Assembly: GCA_009869945.1 (NCBI GenBank)
Contig: WIXG01000242.1
Span: 1 to 64,000 of the forward strand
DNA: 64,000 bases
DNA from: Mesaphorura yosii
Lineage: Eukaryota; Arthropoda; Collembola; Poduromorpha; Tullbergiidae
Reading direction: 5' to 3'
The position numbers and the translations under genes were made by a program. Under the pieces are notes generated by a model that saw only the letters and a list, made by a program, of their open reading frames with translations, was not told the origin of the DNA and searched no databases. This document shows positions 39,394 through 52,800 of this stretch, piece by piece. The first letter of the stretch is position 1; each line of letters begins with the position of its first letter.

Positions 39394-41355
39394 TTACAAT
39401 TCCTCACGACCGCTAGCACCGTATTTCTCGAAGAGACTATCCCAAAACTTCATGCGGTACGTGAAACTCTCTTTTTCCAGCGAAGGGGTTTTGCCCAATT
39501 GGTACCATTGCAAAGGCTTCTTTTTTATGGCTTCGTCTTCGCTCGTTTTAGTCCATTTGGTGCCCTCAAGAACACTGGAATCGGGAGCCCTTCAGCACAA
39601 ATGGTTGAAATTAATTCTGATACTGACTACTGAGGTGGTGGAATCCTTACCCGTGAACCGCGAACGACACCAGCAGTTTAACGTACTTCTTCGAGAATTC
39701 ATTGGATTCTGTGTTGTTGGGATTCAATTGCTGACCAAAAACGTAGTCGCTGAACCCGTACAAGATGTCATCAGCATGCAACACTTTCCCAGTGTAATCC
39801 TTTGGGAAAAAGGCTTTGAAACCGGAATCAGTCGCCCAATAGTCAAACAAATATGAGTAAACATCCGTCTCCTTTGCCAAGTGTTGAATGGTTGACCGGA
39901 CTCCGTGGAAAAAAAACCTGTCACTATACATTTGCTCCAGCCCGTCTTCGTTTTCCTCAACGGCACCATCCTTAGATCCAAAGTAGAATACTCGAATTTC
40001 TTCGGACGCCTGGTCCCATTTGGATTTGGGAATCTTTCCTTCCAGAGAAAGACTGATTGGTAATATTTTATTCCAGTTTTGGTTTAGTGCTCTGACCAAA
40101 TCGTTGTTTGCAAGAATTCCTGCGGAATTTGGATACAAGAACCATAAAATATAAGACGCACATCGCACATAAATGCACAATTAAAGGATCTGGTGCGTAT
40201 GATACTAACCTCCGGCTTGGAGAAGCAAGCCCTCATGTTTGGTTACCCCAGTCAAGAAAGGTACTTTTTGGAACTTCCCTTTCCGGAGTAGAACTTCAGG
40301 ATGTTCCGAGAGAAAAACGGGTCCGGCCTTTTCATTTGGCTTCTCAATGGTTGGGCCAAAAGGAGTGAGTGGATCCAACGGCCACTCCTGTACAATGAAA
40401 GAGTGCATGAAGCTTACCGTTGTCGAAACGGAGTTGAATCTCGAACCAGTCTTACCGGTACTGGAGAAATGTAGCTTTTCCCAATAATTTCGTTTGCATC
40501 TTTCTTCAGCAAACACTCAACGAGCTTCTTGGACTCAGAAATCGGGCAACCCATAGCTTTGCCCAACTCCTTGGCGTAAAATGTCGGATTCGGAGTAAAT
40601 CCCCAGGAATTCAGAGGGCTTCCGCTTGCCGCAATTGCGTTTTTGAACAAGCCTTTGCTGAGTGGGCTCAAAAGGTGGTACGTCACAGAAGCTGCGCCGG
40701 CACTGGTTCCAAACAGGGTAATTTTCTCTGGATCACCACCAAACTCCTTAATGTTGGCTTTCACCCACTTCAGAAGCTGTGTTTGGTCTTTCAATCCCAT
40801 GTTGCCGGCCGCCAAACCCGAGTTGTCTAACGATTTGTCGAAATGTGCCACATTCAAGAATCCTAGTGAAGAGAGCCTGTAGTTGAAGGTCACAAGCACA
40901 ACATCCTCGTCCAAGAAGTAACGCGGACCGAAACCATCTCCAGTCCCAAACATGAAAGCACCGGGATGAACGTAGACAATGACAGGCTTTAGACTTCGCT
41001 TTGAGTCCGTGGATGTCGTGAAAACGTTCGCGAAGAGACAATCTTCGACTCCAGACATTTGACGGTCGAAGTATCCCAGATGCAAGCAGTGAGGTGCCGG
41101 TTTCGTCGCACTTCTCTTGCCTTTCCAACCTGGAATCGCTGGCGGTTCTGGTGGCTGAAATCTTCCAGGTGTTTTCGCGTACGGAATGCCCCAGTATGCG
41201 TAAAAGTCGGCCCCATTCCGAGTTTTTGACACGACGCCTTGTAATTCACCCTGCTTCAGTTTGACAACCGGTGCATGGTCCCCTTCTTCCGCTGCAGTGA
41301 TCGCATTGGGAATCAGAAACAATGCCCAAATTAAAAGACTGGTTCTCGCGTTCAT
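39394..41355 (-). CDS. Type-B carboxylesterase (four exons, altered oxyanion loop)
   Basis: Four exons (41355-40456, 40387-40210, 40119-39651, 39589-39394) give 580 residues with a signal peptide (SLLIWALFLIPNAITA). It has [20 protein letters not shown] with the nucleophile Ser, GVTKHEG with the catalytic Glu and VLHADDILYGF with the catalytic His, so the triad is complete. The oxyanion-hole segment reads HPGAF where the neighbours have HGGGF, which may change substrate range or rate. The first exon (900 nt) covers what is split into five exons in the two neighbouring genes, and the remaining junctions match in position and phase. The most likely reading is precise loss of four introns, for example by gene conversion with a cDNA. 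Function is otherwise as for secreted arthropod esterases. Confidence 0.93.
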
Positions 41356-41889
41356 TTTTAACTATGGTCTTACAGAAATTTGCACTCTGATGCAACCATG
41401 TCAGTTTCGGACTGAACTCGGAATGAAACTAAACTATCGTTCGATCTGTGGAACTTGTTAACAAAAATTCAGGTTCCCATCAAGGTCATCAAGGACATTT
41501 AGGCAAATAATTAGTAATATCTCTCAAAGTGTACAAGCATGACAAGTCAAGTACTGGAGGTAAGCTTCTTATTAGCTGCACAACGTTAACCTTTCTGCCT
41601 TGTGCTCTGAGCAGAAAAGCTGTTACATAATTGTGCAGGCATAACCATCTTGACTTGTATTGAAATGCATGTATGGGCTCTGCTACGAGACAAGTAATAT
41701 GGAACTTGTTTGGTGTGCGTGTCCAGAAAGATTACGACTCGATCTTTGCACTTTGCACCTGAATAAGCACCTGGACATAGAAATGTGCAATTGAAATGGG
41801 CTTAATCGAAAATCGATTATTAATATCATTAACTTTTTTTTATTGTAGCAAACAACATGTGACAGCCAATTCCTTAATTTGATACAACT

Positions 41890-41952
41890 AATTTTCATCG
41901 ATGCACCCGTTGCTGGCCACCGTCAACTACAAACCTTCATCAGTGGGTGAGA
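41890..41952 (+). pseudogene. Esterase exon-3 fragment
   Basis: The stretch CCCGTTGCTGGCCACCGTC with AACTACAAACCTTCATCAG and a following GTGAG matches the end of exon 3 and the donor of the esterase at 43363 (the VTINYRLSSLG region). The similarity continues weakly into the intron. No other esterase exon is found next to it. Confidence 0.6.
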
Positions 41953-42184
41953 AGGCGCGGGGCTTCTCCTTACATGAAGGAGGGCATTTTTCCTCTCTCT
42001 CCCAAGGAGGGCAAAATTTAAATTTTTGTCTTTTGCGAAGATTTTCGTTCATGCAATTCAAAATTAATTGTGAAATCAATATTCAGTTCTGCATTAGGCA
42101 GAATCAAGCTGACTCCTTCTAACTTTAATTGGTCTTCTGTGAATAACTTTCAAGTATAAATGCTGTCGTCCAATGAATATATTC

Positions 42185-42480
42185 CATTTATAATTCCTCC
42201 AGCACCGTATTTCTCGAAGAGACTATCCCAAAACTTAAGGCGGTCCGTAAAGCTCTCTTCCAGTGTGGGGTTCTTGCCCCAATGGTACCATTCACTGGTT
42301 TCGTTTTCGTGGTCACGTCTTCACTCGTTTGTGTCCATTTGGGGCCTCCAAGGATGCTGGCATCTGGAACCCTACAGCATAAATAGTTGAAATGAGTTCT
42401 GGAAACGGTAAGCAAGGAAGCGATGGAATTTTTAGAATTTTTACCCATGAACCACAAAGTGCAACCTTAACCTGCTTGGA
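42185..42480 (-). pseudogene. Esterase 3'-end fragment
   Basis: On the minus strand this begins with a decayed copy of the last codons of the penultimate exon (SKKYVKLLVSF..HG region) and its GT donor, then an intron-like gap, then the last exon. The last exon matches that of the esterase at 39394: DAS.L.G.KW..TSED, and FWDSLFEKYGA in a shifted frame. A one-base deletion after the KP codons throws it out of frame. No upstream exons are present, so it is a truncated, dead copy. Confidence 0.8.
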
Positions 42481-43362
42481 CTCCAAGTGAGTTGTGGAGT
42501 CTGGAGTCCACTATGGGACAAACAGTGGCGAACGTGCGTGATGTATGCAGAAGCATTACTGAGTCATATTTGTACTTTTATCTTAATGAATACCTCATAA
42601 TTGGAAACGTGCAATTGGTGCAATGGATCCGAGCTTGATCGAAAATCATTATTATCTCATTAGGTTTTATTAATTGTATCAAAATAACATGTGACTGCAT
42701 GTGGTGAAGCATAAGTTGGGTAAGTAGATCCCGTCGCGTGTGGCTTCAGATCCCTCGCCATACCGCCATTTTGAGTACCCAATGATGGTGTGAGACCTGT
42801 GCGTGCTTACATCCTTTATGCCATGCGCTCGACACGACTGGCGTGAATAAATACTGGAGAGTGGAGGAGAGGAAGCCACACAAGTAAACACGCGTGCGTT
42901 AATCATTCGCGTGTCACATATATCCAATCAGTAATAAAATGCTGAAACACTTTTCCCACAATTTAGAGTTTAGTAAAGGTGCTGGTGATGACAACATCCT
43001 TAATTGCGTTGGCTTGCCACGCGTCACGGTAATAAACCTAGAGTTTCCCATGCTAAATGAACACTGTCACCGCCGCTCTCAGCGTTCCTTCCAGGTCCAG
43101 CTTCTAGGTTATTTACTGCATGGAATCCAAATCGTGTGCATTAAATTTTACAAGTAAACGTAGCTAAATTTAAAAGTGTAAAAGAGTGTTGCTGCTCTAC
43201 TTCGCTAAAGCGATTCCGGCCGAATACGAGTGGGCTTATTAATTGTAAGAACTTGCAAGGCCGTTCATTTTAATGGAAAATCTTCCTTTAACGGTTTAAC
43301 GTTGCTAGGTCAAGTCAGTTCATTCTTCTTTATTAATTATCTTAAACTAAATCGTAACAGCA

Positions 43363-45741
<2,379 letters not shown>

Positions 45742-47921
45742 AGTGCCCTTTTATAAAAGAATCTTCATCAAGTTTCTCCTTTAATGCCTGCTTATGATTT
45801 AATTTCATGCCTTTACTTACTTTCTTGGTGACAAAGATAATAAATGATTCATATTTCATCAACTTGGACTTGATCCAGCTACCGTCTGCATTGGAATTTT
45901 GTAACAAGGATTGTAAACATGTGCAATGATTTCATGCGCGTGTCAAACGAAACGACAAACGACTGCTTTGTTCTTATTGGCACCCGCCACGACCAATCTT
46001 ACTTAACAGAAAAGCATGAACCGCAATGCAAATGCAATAAATAATGCGAGAAGGTGTTGATTAATATTAGTGCGACCGCGACGTACAATGTCTGACTCTT
46101 TATGCAAGGAACAATAAGCAATCATATTGAAAGTGAGAATGTGGAGCAAATCAATGAGATGAGGTGCAAGGTAGGCAGGCTGCTTGCAACAATGAACCAT
46201 TTCGATAATTATTACTCAATACTGATAAACTTGACACACAAATAATTAAATTATCATGTTTACTCCTTACGTGTGACACATTTACGACGATGACATGTGT
46301 CAAGCCCCTTTTTGTCCCTGTGTTTTATTGCTATGTTTGTCGCATGGCACGGCATGGCACATACGCTCGTGTCTTCTTGTACCGGCCGCCACAAGTACTG
46401 CGTAATTACTTCTTGTCTGACCGGTCAGTCTTGCACAGATTGTAAAATGGAATAGAATCCAGATTAAACCTGTGAAATAATGCGTTCGCGTTCGAATTCA
46501 TACCTCATAATACGCATACGCATCGATTTCTAAGTCAAATTTCGCTTTCATCAACAAGAATCTTAATTTTGAGTCGAATCAACATCCACGCTTGTCAATA
46601 ATATATGCCAAGCAAATCGTTCAGAGTGGTGATTACAATCTATTAGATCCCAACCACTCATTACTTGGCCAGACCACGAGTAGAGTAATTATAATGATCT
46701 TTGCATGTAATTAGATCAAGAACGATTATTTTTTTTTCAGATTTTACATAACAGTTGGTCCTCATCATACTTTCTACTCACAAATCACGCGTACATGTAT
46801 GTATTTATTGGTTCCACTAATGAGAATTAAATTTTTTTCACTTTCCAATTCCAAATTTAAGATCCATATCAGGAGGACGGGTGGATAATTGCAGTGATTA
46901 AAAGGAGAAGGGCAAGACAAACAGAAACTGACAGGCGAATCGCGAATGCGAATGTGAATACGCAATAAATCGAGTGGAAGATGTTGATGCTGAAGTTTGA
47001 AGGTGTCATTCGTGCTTTGCGCTTTGGCTTTTTTGCACCCAAAATGTATCAGTTACGGTCAGCTCATTGAAAGTGGCAGTCGCGGCAAGGCTTGGCGCTT
47101 GAGTCTTGAGTAAGTACAATTGCACATTATGAATGGCTCGATTTTTGGCAATGAATCGAAAAATTACTTATTTATGCGAATTACGTGCAAGAATGCGTTG
47201 CGCTGCGCGAACTGGTGCTAGCCGGCCATGCCTTTTACTTTCAAGGTAGCTGTATCAGGTGTGTGTACATGTATTGGACGGAGGGCAGCCAAAGCCAAGT
47301 CAATTTGAGTGGAGACGATCGGCTCATGATTGCAATTAAGATTCCAAGTACAGTTAAGGCAAGGCATGCCTCGTAACTGCTGCTCTACTGCTCTTGTACC
47401 GCGTAACTGATCATCACACACTCGTGCACTTTAATTGAACAGTACACAACAAAGGTAAGGGCGACAGATGAGGGCCAAGGTAAGACGCTGATTACCTAGT
47501 TTTTACTGGCCATTTGTTTTGTTTTGATTTTGGGATTTTTTGCTAATAAGCTCGAAATTGAACGTTTTGTCTCTGCCCTGCGAAGAATGCTTTGAACCGG
47601 TTTCTTTCTAACAACAATAAGCGTTTGCCTTTGCAGTGTGGAGTGCCGTGGTCATACACAAAATTTAACAAAATGCCAAAGTGTAACCCCTGCGCCTTTG
47701 GTTCATAGTTCATTCATTTCACGCAATCGCAGTCGCAATCCAGTACACCATTACTTATTTGGCAAATTAATTTTGGGGTATAAAAGAATGCCAAAGACCC
47801 GTGTGACCATCAGTTTCGCCATCTTCGTGCCTTGAGTACCTCGACTCTTTCGTTTGAGTTCCAATTCAACGTCTTTCAGGTTCGTATTTCGCTGAAGCCA
47901 ACAACCAACACATCCGCCACC
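45742..47921. other. Intergenic; promoter of cuticle-type gene at its right end
   Basis: No gene seen. The right end holds the TATA box (47779) and initiator for the next gene. Confidence 0.6.
47779..47786 (+). promoter_or_regulatory. TATA box and initiator of the cuticle-type gene
   Basis: TATAAAAG is followed by TCAGTT with the A at 47812, 33 bp downstream, a standard arthropod core promoter arrangement. It lies 143 bp before the start codon. Confidence 0.75.
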
Positions 47922-48291
47922 ATGAAATCCGTAAGTTAAAAAATCTGAACTGGAGTGCTAAATCCTGAATCCGATTTCAAAGTGCTAACATCTATAATCG
48001 GTGTCTTTTTTCCTCTAGTTCATTGTTATCGCTCTCTTCGCCGCCATTGCCGCAGTCAATGCTGGACACCTGCATGCCCCAGCCATCTACGCGGCTCCAG
48101 CCGTCTACGCTGCCCCAGTGCACTACCCAGTCCTCAGGGCTCACTACCCAACCTACGCCGTGCACTCACCGCTCGTTGCTCCAGTCGCCTACAAAGCTGC
48201 TCCACTCGTCAGCCACTACGCCCATGCCCTTCCATACGCTTATGGTCATGGTTATGGCCACGGTTATGGATATGGATTCTACGGCAAGTAA
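47922..48291 (+). CDS. Cuticle-type Ala/Pro/Tyr-rich secreted protein
   Basis: A nine-nucleotide first coding exon (47922-47930, Met-Lys-Ser) is joined in phase 0 to exon 2 (48019-48291), giving 93 residues. This tiny first exon, splitting the signal peptide after three codons, is a well-known layout of arthropod cuticular protein genes. The signal peptide is MKSFIVIALFAAIAAVNAG. The mature chain carries AAPA or APAVYAAP repeats, HYP and YAVHSPLVAP segments, and ends in GHGYGHGYGYG. No chitin-binding Rebers-Riddiford domain is present, so it belongs with low-complexity cuticle proteins. It probably contributes to cuticle or to a surface coat. The strong TATA promoter suggests regulated high expression. 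Confidence 0.82.
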
Positions 48292-49820
48292 ATCGTTCAG
48301 CGGGAAGTTCTTGCCCAAGAATATTTATTAAAGCACAGTTGCAATTTTTCAACGCTGTAAAAGTGTTCCATCAATAGTAAAATTTGAAACTCAAAATGTT
48401 TACTACTTGTTGCAAGCTCGAGAATCTGTGAAACTAAATTGAAAGTACAACAATAAAGCCATTATTTTATACAAATCGGCAGTCATGTACAGTTAATTTG
48501 ATGAAGTTTTCAGCCTAGGATGGCTGTGAAAAATGTTGCAACGCGTTTTAGTAATAAAGGCACTAAGTGAATTGATTGTTTGTTTGCAGATAGATTGCTT
48601 CCAATGAAATGTTCCGATACAATTATTCCGAGACAGTTGTTTCCAATGAAATGTTCTGATACAATTATTCCGAGACAGTTGTTTCCAATGAAATGTTCTG
48701 ATACAATTATTCCAAGACAGTTGTCAATGAAATGTTCCGATATAATTGTTCCAAGTAAAGTGTTGCACGACATTCGCAATGCCCACGATAAATTACATAA
48801 CGTCGTGATTTACCATTTTAAACGTAGATACGTGAACTTTTAACGCGCATTAGTGGCGTGGCTTCAGTTCAGTCGCAAAACAGTCGGGTTGCCAAGTTTC
48901 ATCATGGCTTGCTTTTGCAAACTTTTGCTGGATGTAACATTTTGCAAAAGCTACTCTGCAAAATTGTGGACTATGACAGAATTGTTTCAGTTTACCCCTT
49001 GCACGTTCTTAGTTTTTGTAAAGTCTGTAAGCAATGAGTTGTACTTATTTCATGAATTTTGCGCTACAAGCTGCATACGACTCGGCTGTTTTTGGTTGCA
49101 TTGCTTAATTTTAACCGAAATAGATGATTTTAATGGTAATACTGGTACCCGAATCTGAGTTGAGGCTGCGAATGATAACATGGGAAATGTTGAACCGGTT
49201 ATCATCATCCTTGTCCGTTGCTCACGATTCGAACGAAAAAAGGGATGAAATATTGTCAAAGTCAAAGTTGGCCTTGAATCTTGAGAGCTGAGGAGCTCAA
49301 GCCGGGATGAGCGCATTAGTCATGCCTTGCAAATTTTATGAGTTGGTGCTCCGTGCTCAGTGTAGATAAATCCATAACATAGTACGAATATTGTACGCAA
49401 TCGCATCGTATCTGGAACGTTTAGTTTAGTGTTACTTTATTACATCAACTTTTGTGCCTAACGACAATCGTTTAGTATTTAGTATCCATTTGCAGTTGTA
49501 GATTGGTTAACGCATCTCGCTCTTGTAAGTTGGCTTGCTTGTCGCTAATTGCAAGTTTCTAATATCACACACTAATACCATTTCATTGCGTAGGATTCCT
49601 GGCGAATGTGATTGTGAGGCTTGCAACACGTTGGTGCACTTCTTGAATTGTCGTTTCGTTCGATTGAGGTGGCTAATTTGGTGCCCTGACTCCTGACAAT
49701 TCGAAAGATCTCCTTGTAAGTCCTCTCGCTACTATTCTCGTCCGTCTTCTGATCCATCAAAACACTGCTGTTGAAATAATTGTTAGGTGAAGCTCTTTCG
49801 TCCTAAGTTCATCCAAGGCG
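48292..49820. other. Intergenic with a tandem repeat
   Basis: Holds the 42-bp tandem repeat at 48599-48755. No gene is otherwise supported; the right end is probably the 5' leader of the long intronless gene. Confidence 0.55.
48599..48755. repeat. 42-bp tandem repeat, about 3.7 copies
   Basis: Copies start at 48599, 48641 and 48683, with a partly decayed fourth near 48724. The unit begins TTCCAATGAAATGTTC and contains ACAATTATTCC. Because 42 is a multiple of three, both strands stay open across the array (14-residue periodic translations), but I see no gene start, signal peptide or splice context that makes it coding. Confidence 0.9.
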
Positions 49821-52800
49821 ATGGACCCCGTAACACTGGAAAAGCTACAAAGCAGCCATGTCAAACTTGGTGAGAAGCACAAACTACTTAACGATTTTCT
49901 ACGTCAAGCCAAAAAGAATCCGACGCTGGCAGAAGGAATACTGAATCAGAAAGATGCTACAGATTTCTATATGAAGAAATTGCGGTTTGACTTAATCTTG
50001 ACCTTGCAACGTGAAGACCTGTTGATTGATTTGTTTAACTCCGACGAGAAGATACTTACTTCAACAATATCCAAGAAAGGACGCCTCACCTGGATCTTTT
50101 CTAAGGAAGGATCTCGGTTTTTGGAGCCGGAATTTTTGGTCAAAGAATTCTTCCCAAAGCTATCCTATCTTACACGCTTGAAATTCGTCAATCAACTAGC
50201 AAAACATGTTTCAGACGAAAAGAGATGTCAGCAAATTTTCGAAGCTATTCGATCCGAATTTGGCTTGAAGTATGCGTCGCGTTTGTTACCAAATTGTTCT
50301 CCACCTTTCATTTCAAAGATTTTGGCAACCAACCGCGTGAAGAATGTGAAGACATTCTTAATTCCAATAATCGCCAAGAAACATCCACAAGTGGTTTTTG
50401 AATACATAAAAACAGCATGGAATATTGAACGCAAGAAGTTGGAATATTCGAATAGCAGGCCAGGGTATTCACATGAGTATGGAGTCATCCTCAGAAAACT
50501 AGCGGGCCAAGACTTGAAGCAATTTCTGGATTTGTATGAGTCAAACCACAAGGAACTGTCTGGACTTCACATTGGATATTTGTCACGACATATCGTGAAG
50601 AATCATTTGGATCGAGTGTTGCAACTGCCAATTGTCTATTCAGAATTGGTCAATACAAAGGATATATTGGAGCTGGAAAAGGAAACCCTCGTCAAGTTCC
50701 TGCTACCCTTGATGCCAAAACGTTTCTCAGATTTAAATGAGAGTCCATTTCACAACAATGAATGCAGACGGATTCACTGTTACTTGGGAGAACGTCTTCC
50801 TGCCGACGTATTTGAGCAACTCATTGAAAAAGGGTACCCAGGCCAAGACGTGGTCAAGGAGAAGAGTGACATCATTTCCCAGACCATCGCTTCGTATTTT
50901 GGCCCAGAAGCACGACTTTGCATTGCTGAACACCATCTTCAAAATGCGACTATCACCGGAAGTGATTGCTATGCATGGATTTCCCTGAAACCGACATCAA
51001 AATCTATTCCCGAACTTAAACAGCTTCTGTTCATCGAGTCTGATGCGAATGAGAGACAGAAACTGATTTCCGCATTGTTGAAAACTTGCAATATCAATGG
51101 CGATAAAGCTGCGCTCTTGGAAGTTATCACATTTCTCGTTCAGAGATACAGGAACGATCAAATCGATATCTTGGCGGCTATTATTACCGAAATAGAACAA
51201 TTCCCAAAGTTGTCCAAGATTGGAAATGAGCATTGGGATACAATCAACGCGCTCGTGCAATTCTGCCTTCTTCATCCAATGGTTGATCGAATTAAGTGGC
51301 GGTTGCAAGCGATGCTGTACAAGCTGTTTGCAAACATGGCTGAAAGAGACCTGCCACTGGAAGCCATTACAGAAAAGATTTTCGAGATCTCGTCAAACTA
51401 TTTGAACTTTCCACACCTCAGCGGGTATGGAATGGCGGTGCAAAGAAAATATATTGAAGCCTGCGGCGCGTATTATTCCAGAACGTACGGGGATCGTATA
51501 GATGAAAATAATACTAATGAGCAGTTTGTGGCCTTGCAAATTGGAGAGGCCATCAAAACTTGGAATATAACTTATCGAAAAGTCAAGTTGTCTGTCGACC
51601 AGTTTCCTGCTCTGAAGAAAAAGTTTCTGGGATTTGCTGTTCAAGATGAGTACCAACTCCCGGCTCACACGCGCTATCAAATACTGGAAATTTGGAAGCA
51701 TGACCCTGGGCTTAAGAAGGAAACGTCTGTCATTTACAACTCATTCATTAAAGTAGCTCCATCCGAAAAAGTTCTCCGGTACTTCTTACTGCATAACCCA
51801 AAAGCAATTTCTGACCATCTGGATGCTGTTTTCAAAGGCGTGACTGAAAGAAGGACGGGAGATTTCTTTGACAAGTTTTTGCGTACTCTCAAGGAGCACT
51901 GCTACAAAGACATTTATACTCGACTGGTCGAAAAAAGCCTGTTAATGCTTAAGAAGAAGGATCTTTCCAAGGACGAGTTGTCACAAATATACCGAATCCT
52001 GCCGTGCTATCAAACATCAGCCTGGATGGTGGACCACGTGAAGGAATACATTCCAAAAGAACCCAAAATAGATTTGCAAAAGGAGAATGTGCAGCAAGTA
52101 GTTCAGCGTGTGGAGTACGGCGTCCGCTCTCTTTTGCGCATTGACCACCCGTCAGCGGGATTGGAAATAATCAAATCATTTTGCGTAGGCGACTATCTGA
52201 AGTACGGCCGAGATGTTTTGTATTCGCTCTGTGAGCACACCCAAGCCCCAAGAAGTTTGGACTTGGTTTCAACAATGCTGGACTCGCCAGTGTCCGTGAA
52301 GAAGCATGCCATACGCATTTTCTTTACTCTGACACTGGAACCGGAAAAGAAGGTGGCCTTCCTGGAGGACGTCTGGAAACAGGAAAGCCAAGCTTCGAGC
52401 AACGTGTCAATTCGCCTTGTTCTGGTTCAGCACACGATTGATTTGATCCAGTTTGAAGCAGAAGGCGCCGTGCTGGAGAGAGCCAGGGATTTCCTGTTGA
52501 ACACAATGATCCTTTCACTGACCTTCAAAGATAAGGCAGCTCTGGCAGAGGTTGTTGGACATTTTGATGGCATAAGCTCCCTCGTTTCTGGAAAGCCACA
52601 AGAGGATTTCTTGCTCTCAACGTTCGAAAAATTGCTTGTGTCTCAAGAAAATCTTCCTCCCGTCGAGCGCTTCGGCGATCCCATCAAATTGAAGCTGATC
52701 CAAACCATTGGCGAAAACCATTCTCGATTGTCCGATCAAACTCTGCTACAGCTCTGCCAGAAGTACTTCTTCCCTCCCAATGATTTGGGGATGGAAGACC

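Larger units (their letters stand above)
41356..43362. other. Spacer between inverted esterase genes, with gene remnants
   Basis: Two kilobases between the divergent esterase genes. It contains two esterase fragments in opposite orientations (41890-41952 and 42185-42480, listed separately) and otherwise nothing recognisable. Confidence 0.6.

Noticed and set aside
48510-48779. 89-codon repetitive frame on the minus strand
   Set aside because: It is produced by the 42-bp tandem repeat, whose unit is a multiple of three; the open frame follows from repetition.
49200-49260. GTTCGAATC resembling a tRNA B box on the minus strand
   Set aside because: No matching A box, acceptor stem or anticodon arm could be folded around it.
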